Part shown: positions 60,510-64,000 of the stretch, piece after piece
How positions within the stretch are numbered: position 1 is the first letter of the stretch
How the letters are laid out: each line of letters starts with the position of its first letter
Assembly (NCBI RefSeq): GCF_023715505.1
Contig: NZ_JAMBOH010000001.1
Coordinates: forward strand, 124,001 to 188,000
Length of the DNA: 64,000 nucleotides
Origin: Neobacillus cucumis
GTDB lineage: Bacteria; Bacillota; Bacilli; Bacillales_B; DSM-18226
Direction: 5' to 3'
The notes under the pieces: generated by a model
Database searches by the model: none
What the model was told of the DNA's origin: nothing
The model's input: only the letters and a program-made list of their open reading frames with translations
Translations under genes and position numbers: made by a program

Positions 60510-60957
60510 TAGCTTTACATATATCCGTAGGTGCTTACTTTAAGCCTATCAATTCTATATCTTCGTTTGTTAGATATACCGAGGTTCCTATGTACTAATC
60601 GTACTTTTCGGTGATTGACACTGCAATTACAGTATACGTCTTTCGAGCATATTAATATTTTAGACCCGTACATTCGCAAGTTCGTCAGTCCTACTGGACA
60701 TTCTCACCTTAGATATTTTGTAGCATCCCGACCTATCGTGAACCATATTCTATGTAAGAACTTAGGTCCATTTCAGCCGACTTTACCTAGCTTCATACAC
60801 ATTCAGGCTACTACTATCCTGTGCATGTAGGAGTATCAGATAACTCGTTTCAACTCAACATGACGGTTTTCATTCCGAGTTTCGATTAATCAGTTGTAAT
60901 TGCCTTTCGGCAATCCTCCTATTTCGTGTTTTTACACTTATAAGGAAACGTTTCGCG
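60510..60957 (-). other. Probable group II intron domain I fragment
   Basis: On the minus strand: GTGTATGAAGCTAGGTAAAG, GATAGGTCGGGATGCTACAA, AATATCTAAGGTGAGAATG, ATTGCAGTGTCAATCACC, and GGAACCTCGGTATATCTAAC. I associate these with domain I of Bacillus/Clostridium group II introns. A GCGCGAAACG start lies near 60950. No intron-encoded protein is present. Identification is from memory and not verified; no gene is visible here. Confidence 0.45.
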
Positions 60958-60985
60958 CAGTACGATACTTCACAATCTTAAACAT
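60957..60985 (+). repeat. Dispersed 100-bp repeat, copy I, right half (tail)
   Basis: AGTACGATACTTCACAATCT matches the tail of copy C (AGTACAATATTTCACAATCT). Together with 59600-59650 this makes one copy split by the composite insertion. Confidence 0.55.
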
Positions 60986-61010
60986 AAAGAACAACTAGTG
61001 ATTTTCTCAT

Positions 61011-61037
61011 AAAAAAGGTCGTCCTTTGACGACCTTT
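61011..61037 (-). terminator. Terminator of the ECF sigma/anti-sigma operon
   Basis: AAAGGTCGTC/GACGACCTTT stem then TTTATG on the minus strand. Confidence 0.85.
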
Positions 61038-61078
61038 CTAAATCCTATTCATGTTTAACAGTAAGCTAGAATATACCA

Positions 61079-62116
61079 TTACTTTTTGGGTGCTTGTTCA
61101 AATGTTTCTAATATTTTTTTCATTTCTTCTACGGTACATCCTTGGCTAGACACCTCGTAAATGACCCCGTTTACCTTTGTAGAAAATAAAGGATCATACG
61201 GAGCATGCTCATAAGTACGGCGGTATTGAGTCCATTTCACGCCATTGGAAATAAATTCTCCGATTTTGTGGTTGGGGTCATACTGAAAATCACCATTATA
61301 ATCAACATGGTTTCCTTTAATGATCCCGTCTTGATATCCTTCTGGATATTCTTGTATCCAGATAAATTTATCAGTGATGTGATCATCACCTGGTATTGTG
61401 AATGTCTGCCCAATGCTGCTTTGGGGTGTAGGTCGGTACTCAAGTTTTACATGATAGCGAGAACCGTCGTTACGTAAAGCTATAGAGGTTCTCTTTAACT
61501 CAGGAGATTGTAGTATTCTTAAAAACGGTACTACTTTGCGGATGTTTTGATAAGCCGCCTGAACCTCCGTTGGATCATTCTTTCCGCCGAAAATAGACTT
61601 TACATCCGGTTTTTCCACTGGTTTTGCCCGTTTTAGAACCTGATAATACTCGATAGTCCGCTTCCTCGCCGTACCTCCCAGTATTTCAACTGCAATATAT
61701 TTATCTGGTGATTTATCCTTAATGGAATAATAGTTGGAGTCCGGAGGATATTGCGTAGTATCACCTTCCTGTAAAAACTCCCAATCCCCAATACGGGAGA
61801 TTGTGCCTAGTTTCGAAGCTAATTGCTCTTTGGATACTCTCTCAACTGTCGGTATATAGTAATGAGCGTCGTGAACAAGGTATTCTGAATAAGGATGAGT
61901 AGGTTGATCGCTTGTCCCAAAGAGCTTAAGCCCAGCCCAGCTTGGTGTAACATTCGGAACCAACAGCAAGAAAAGAACAGTTAAAGCTACAAATATGACC
62001 GCCTTTTTCGAATTAAACCTTTTTTTCTTTTTTAAGATGCTTTCAATATCTATTTCTTCTGGAAGCCGGATTTGTCGTTGAACGTATTTCAATGTGTTTT
62101 TTAATTCTTGTTCCAT
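61079..62116 (-). CDS. Probable anti-sigma factor, single-pass membrane protein
   Basis: 345 residues from the ATG at 62116 (AGGAGGG 6 nt upstream). An N-terminal charged part (about 1-38), one TM helix (KAVIFVALTVLFLLLVPNV), then a large extracytoplasmic domain with no recognised motif. It overlaps the sigma gene by 16 nt, as anti-sigma genes usually do. It lacks an obvious zinc HXXXCXXC anti-sigma motif. Confidence 0.72.
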   Translation of the reverse strand: MEQELKNTLKYVQRQIRLPEEIDIESILKKKKRFNSKKAVIFVALTVLFLLLVPNVTPSWAGLKLFGTSDQPTHPYSEYLVHDAHYYIPTVERVSKEQLASKLGTISRIGDWEFLQEGDTTQYPPDSNYYSIKDKSPDKYIAVEILGGTARKRTIEYYQVLKRAKPVEKPDVKSIFGGKNDPTEVQAAYQNIRKVVPFLRILQSPELKRTSIALRNDGSRYHVKLEYRPTPQSSIGQTFTIPGDDHITDKFIWIQEYPEGYQDGIIKGNHVDYNGDFQYDPNHKIGEFISNGVKWTQYRRTYEHAPYDPLFSTKVNGVIYEVSSQGCTVEEMKKILETFEQAPKK

Positions 62117-62676
62117 GTCCATCCCTCCTTCAGAGATATATCTCCATGTGATGATGACAGTAATTGTTTCTTAAGCTCGCCTCTGGCGTGATGAAGTCGT
62201 GATTTAACCGTTCCCTCACTAACGGTAAGGATCGAAGCGATTTCCGAGATAGATAAATCCTGCATGTAGTATAAAATGATAACGGTCTGATGTTTCAATG
62301 AAAGTTTATGAATACATTGATATAACTCCTTTTGGTTTTCCTCCTGAAGATAAATCTGTTCCGGCTGCCCATCCCTAGACTTGTCCAAAATATCCTTCCA
62401 CGGATAAAAGAATCGTTTTCGCTTTGCCATTTTCCATGTTACATGCAGCAAAATTTGATGAAACCAGGTTTTAAACGATGCTATTTCAGGATTAAATCGA
62501 TGTATGGATTTATATGTACGAATTAGAGCCTCCTGAACCGCATCATCTGCCCCGGCTCTTTCCCTTAGAAGCATATACGCTACCTGGTATGCTGAAGGGA
62601 TATAAGGTTTCAATAGTGAATTGAATGCATTATGATCCCCAGACTGAGCTTTAATAAGTTCTTCATGTTCCGTCAC
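62101..62676 (-). CDS. ECF RNA polymerase sigma factor
   Basis: 191 residues from a GTG (GGGAGG 7 nt upstream). Region 2 (FNSLLKPYIPSAYQVAYMLL with GADDAVQEALIRTYK) and region 4 (LSLKHQTVIILYYMQDLSIS with EIASILTVSEGTVKSRL) are intact; no other regions, so ECF group. It would direct RNA polymerase to its own promoter and to stress genes, held back by the membrane protein downstream. Confidence 0.9.
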   Translation of the reverse strand: MTEHEELIKAQSGDHNAFNSLLKPYIPSAYQVAYMLLRERAGADDAVQEALIRTYKSIHRFNPEIASFKTWFHQILLHVTWKMAKRKRFFYPWKDILDKSRDGQPEQIYLQEENQKELYQCIHKLSLKHQTVIILYYMQDLSISEIASILTVSEGTVKSRLHHARGELKKQLLSSSHGDISLKEGWTWNKN

Positions 62677-62822
62677 GTCCCAACCTCCCTTATCTACCTA
62701 CTTATTCCCCCAAGAATAGGAAATGGTTCATTTTTTCGTAAATTTTTTCTAAAAAGTTCTAAAAGAAAAAGCCACCATTAGGCAGCCGTATTTTATAGTA
62801 AATTCGCTTTCACAGAAAATTT

Positions 62823-62935
62823 TCCTTCTTGAAGTAACCTGACGCGTTAGTTGATCAACGAAAAAAAGAGGCTGCCGCCGGCAACCCCATCTTCAACTCA
62901 AGCACCCGTTAGTGAAAGAAGAACATTTCAACATC
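62823..62935 (+). repeat. Dispersed 100-bp repeat, copy J
   Basis: CTTGAAGTAACCTGACGCGT, TAGTTGATCAACGAAAAAAA, hairpin GCTGCCGCCGGCAACC, TTCAACTCAAGCACCCGTTA. Confidence 0.7.
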
Positions 62936-62961
62936 GTCTCAGGGTTTAAGATACAAATTTC

Positions 62962-63321
62962 TCATTTTTCCCGATAAGCTGAACAATGTTCATCGGAAAT
63001 ACGGTAATTTTCCCTGCCTGTTAAAGCTGCTACTTCCACTAATTTATGACCGAGACTGTCCCATACCGCAACTGCATTCAAGGTTACCCATTCAAGATTT
63101 CCCCGTGCAAGCCGAAAGGAATAATAATCATTATCTGTTGTTACCAAGACTTCTTTATAAGTAATCTGCTTGTTTTTTCGGTTTTGAATCACCAAAACAA
63201 AGTCTAGCTTTTCTTCTTCTTTGGGTATCTGGATAATCCGTGCTACAAACATTCCATTAGGGTTCTTCTTTGTTTTATAAATTTTTTCTGCTTCTATTTT
63301 TAGTTCTGGTCTGCCCTTCAT
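62962..63321 (-). CDS. Hypothetical protein, 119 residues
   Basis: From the ATG at 63321 (GGAGGGAGAG upstream): MKGRPELKIEAEKIYKTKKN, a beta-rich middle (FVLVIQNRKNKQITYKEVL), and ENYRISDEHCSAYREK at the end. No known motif; a small beta-barrel-like soluble protein. Confidence 0.55.
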   Translation of the reverse strand: MKGRPELKIEAEKIYKTKKNPNGMFVARIIQIPKEEEKLDFVLVIQNRKNKQITYKEVLVTTDNDYYSFRLARGNLEWVTLNAVAVWDSLGHKLVEVAALTGRENYRISDEHCSAYREK

Positions 63322-63390
63322 AATCTCTCCCTCCATACTTATATTTTATCCGATGATTTATACAAATTCCCAGCCAGTAATGATAATCCA

Positions 63391-63500
63391 CTGTTCAACT
63401 AAACTGCCATTTTAGTTGAATAACGAAAAAAGGACTGCCAAAACAGCCCCATTGTTGAGAAAGTAAAGCACCCGTTACTTTAAGTGCCATTTTTCACAAA
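63391..63500 (+). repeat. Dispersed 100-bp repeat, copy K
   Basis: GTTCAACTAAACTGCCATTT, TAGTTGAATAACGAAAAAAG, hairpin GGACTGCC/GCAGCCCC-type, AAAGCACCCGTTACTTTAAG and TTTTTCACAAAG. Most of the 63322-63622 gap is this copy. Confidence 0.7.
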
Positions 63501-63622
63501 GTTTAAAGTGAATTTAAATCGGTTTCCAATCCAATTGATTCATCAAATCAGACCAAGTAATACAGTTTATGTTCGTTTAGTTCACCCAGACTTATCGCTT
63601 TCGCTTATAATAAGTTCTTTAT

Positions 63623-64000
63623 TTACTGCACTTCCCATTTGAATTTTCCATTATACTGTTTAAGTTGTTTTTTCACTTGTTCCAATTCATAAAAACCTGA
63701 ATGCGCTTTATTGACAATTTCTTCATCCGTTTTACCTTCTTTTAGAAGAGTCCTGATAAGTTCATATCTTGATGCTTCAAACTCAAAATAACCATGATAT
63801 ACATTAAGCTGATTTCTTATGTCTTTTAATTCAACATAGCTGGTTGTTGCTATATAAACAATCTCTTGGTCTGTTTTGCCCATTTGTATAAGAGTTCTAA
63901 CAATGCTATATCTTTGGTTTACTTGACCTGTCGCATATCCTTCTCCCCATCCGTCATCCCAAGCTATATCGTAGCATTCTTTGCAAGGAAGACACTCTTC
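63623..64000 (-). CDS. Partial protein with tandem internal repeats (runs off the right edge)
   Basis: 126 codons open to the window edge, N-terminus missing. A CLPCKECY cysteine pair near the edge is followed by two copies of a 46-residue unit: RYSIVRTLIQMGKTDQEIVY with ELKDIRNQL, and RYELIRTLLKEGKTDEEIVN with ELEQVKKQL. Probably a recently duplicated helical unit. Family unknown. Confidence 0.6.
   Translation of the reverse strand, partial: EECLPCKECYDIAWDDGWGEGYATGQVNQRYSIVRTLIQMGKTDQEIVYIATTSYVELKDIRNQLNVYHGYFEFEASRYELIRTLLKEGKTDEEIVNKAHSGFYELEQVKKQLKQYNGKFKWEVQ

Larger units (their letters stand above)
59650..60957 (+). mobile_element. Composite relic: truncated IS110-family element and group II intron fragment
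   Basis: From about 59650 to 59868 a non-coding end, then a truncated transposase, then a fragment read on the minus strand with group II intron domain I features. Flanked by two halves of repeat copy I, so the composite split that copy. Boundaries are by eye. Confidence 0.6.

Noticed and set aside
60615..60830. 71-residue plus-strand ORF
   Set aside because: No ribosome site or recognisable protein; the same bases read on the minus strand look like group II intron domain I.

Overview
The window looks like chromosomal DNA of a spore-forming, low-GC Bacillaceae (Bacillus/Neobacillus type). The evidence is the gene set (spo0M, gerP-like genes, ctpB, ku/ligD, ydjO, yodL/yozD/yodN), AGGAGG-type ribosome binding sites with frequent TTG/GTG starts, T-box leaders, and promoters resembling sigma-A, sigma-K and sigma-G sites. 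No rRNA and no CRISPR array is present.

Left half, 1-34 kb, mostly core genome. A trpE fragment sits at the edge behind two tandem tryptophan T-boxes. Then come an MFS exporter, tRNA-Gly and tRNA-Ser, a DMSO-reductase-type molybdoenzyme operon (catalytic subunit, Fe-S subunit, TorD chaperone and an extra Fe-S protein, with no membrane anchor visible), and a probable small RNA upstream of ydjO. Next are divergent ku and ligD (non-homologous end joining), dapF, a patatin phospholipase, an amidohydrolase, a GNAT acetyltransferase behind a long structured leader containing a tRNA-like T-arm, and a spore-envelope cluster behind a sigma-K-type promoter. These are followed by a CobW GTPase, ctpB, copA, deoD, an IS605-type tnpB relic, and yodL/yozD/yodN with a His-rich peptide-protein kinase-spo0M operon inside that neighbourhood.

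Middle, about 33.9-40.2 kb. The order is alpA-like excisionase, CHC2 primase, P4/D5-type helicase, iterons of opposite orientation flanking an AT-rich core, an HTH gene and a broken terS-like gene. This matches a phage-inducible chromosomal island (PICI/SaPI-like satellite). No intact integrase is visible, so the island looks decayed. It carries one intact gene of unknown function at 38.6 kb.

Right half, 40-64 kb, an accessory and stress region. It holds MarR-, HxlR-, MerR- and TetR-controlled oxidoreductase modules (two luciferase-like monooxygenases, an OYE flavoenzyme, four short-chain dehydrogenases plus a fifth as a fragment), two MFS exporters, GNATs, and an ECF sigma/anti-sigma pair. 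A family of about 100-bp intergenic repeats is scattered only in this half, all in one orientation. One copy is split by a composite relic of a truncated IS110 transposase and a probable group II intron fragment.

The best leads for something new are the PICI with its SaPI-type origin and unknown cargo gene, the tRNA-like leader of the GNAT gene, the small RNA or leader before ydjO, the orientation-biased repeat family, and the MerR/short-chain dehydrogenase expansion with 19-bp-spacer promoters. All assignments are from reading the sequence; no database search was run.
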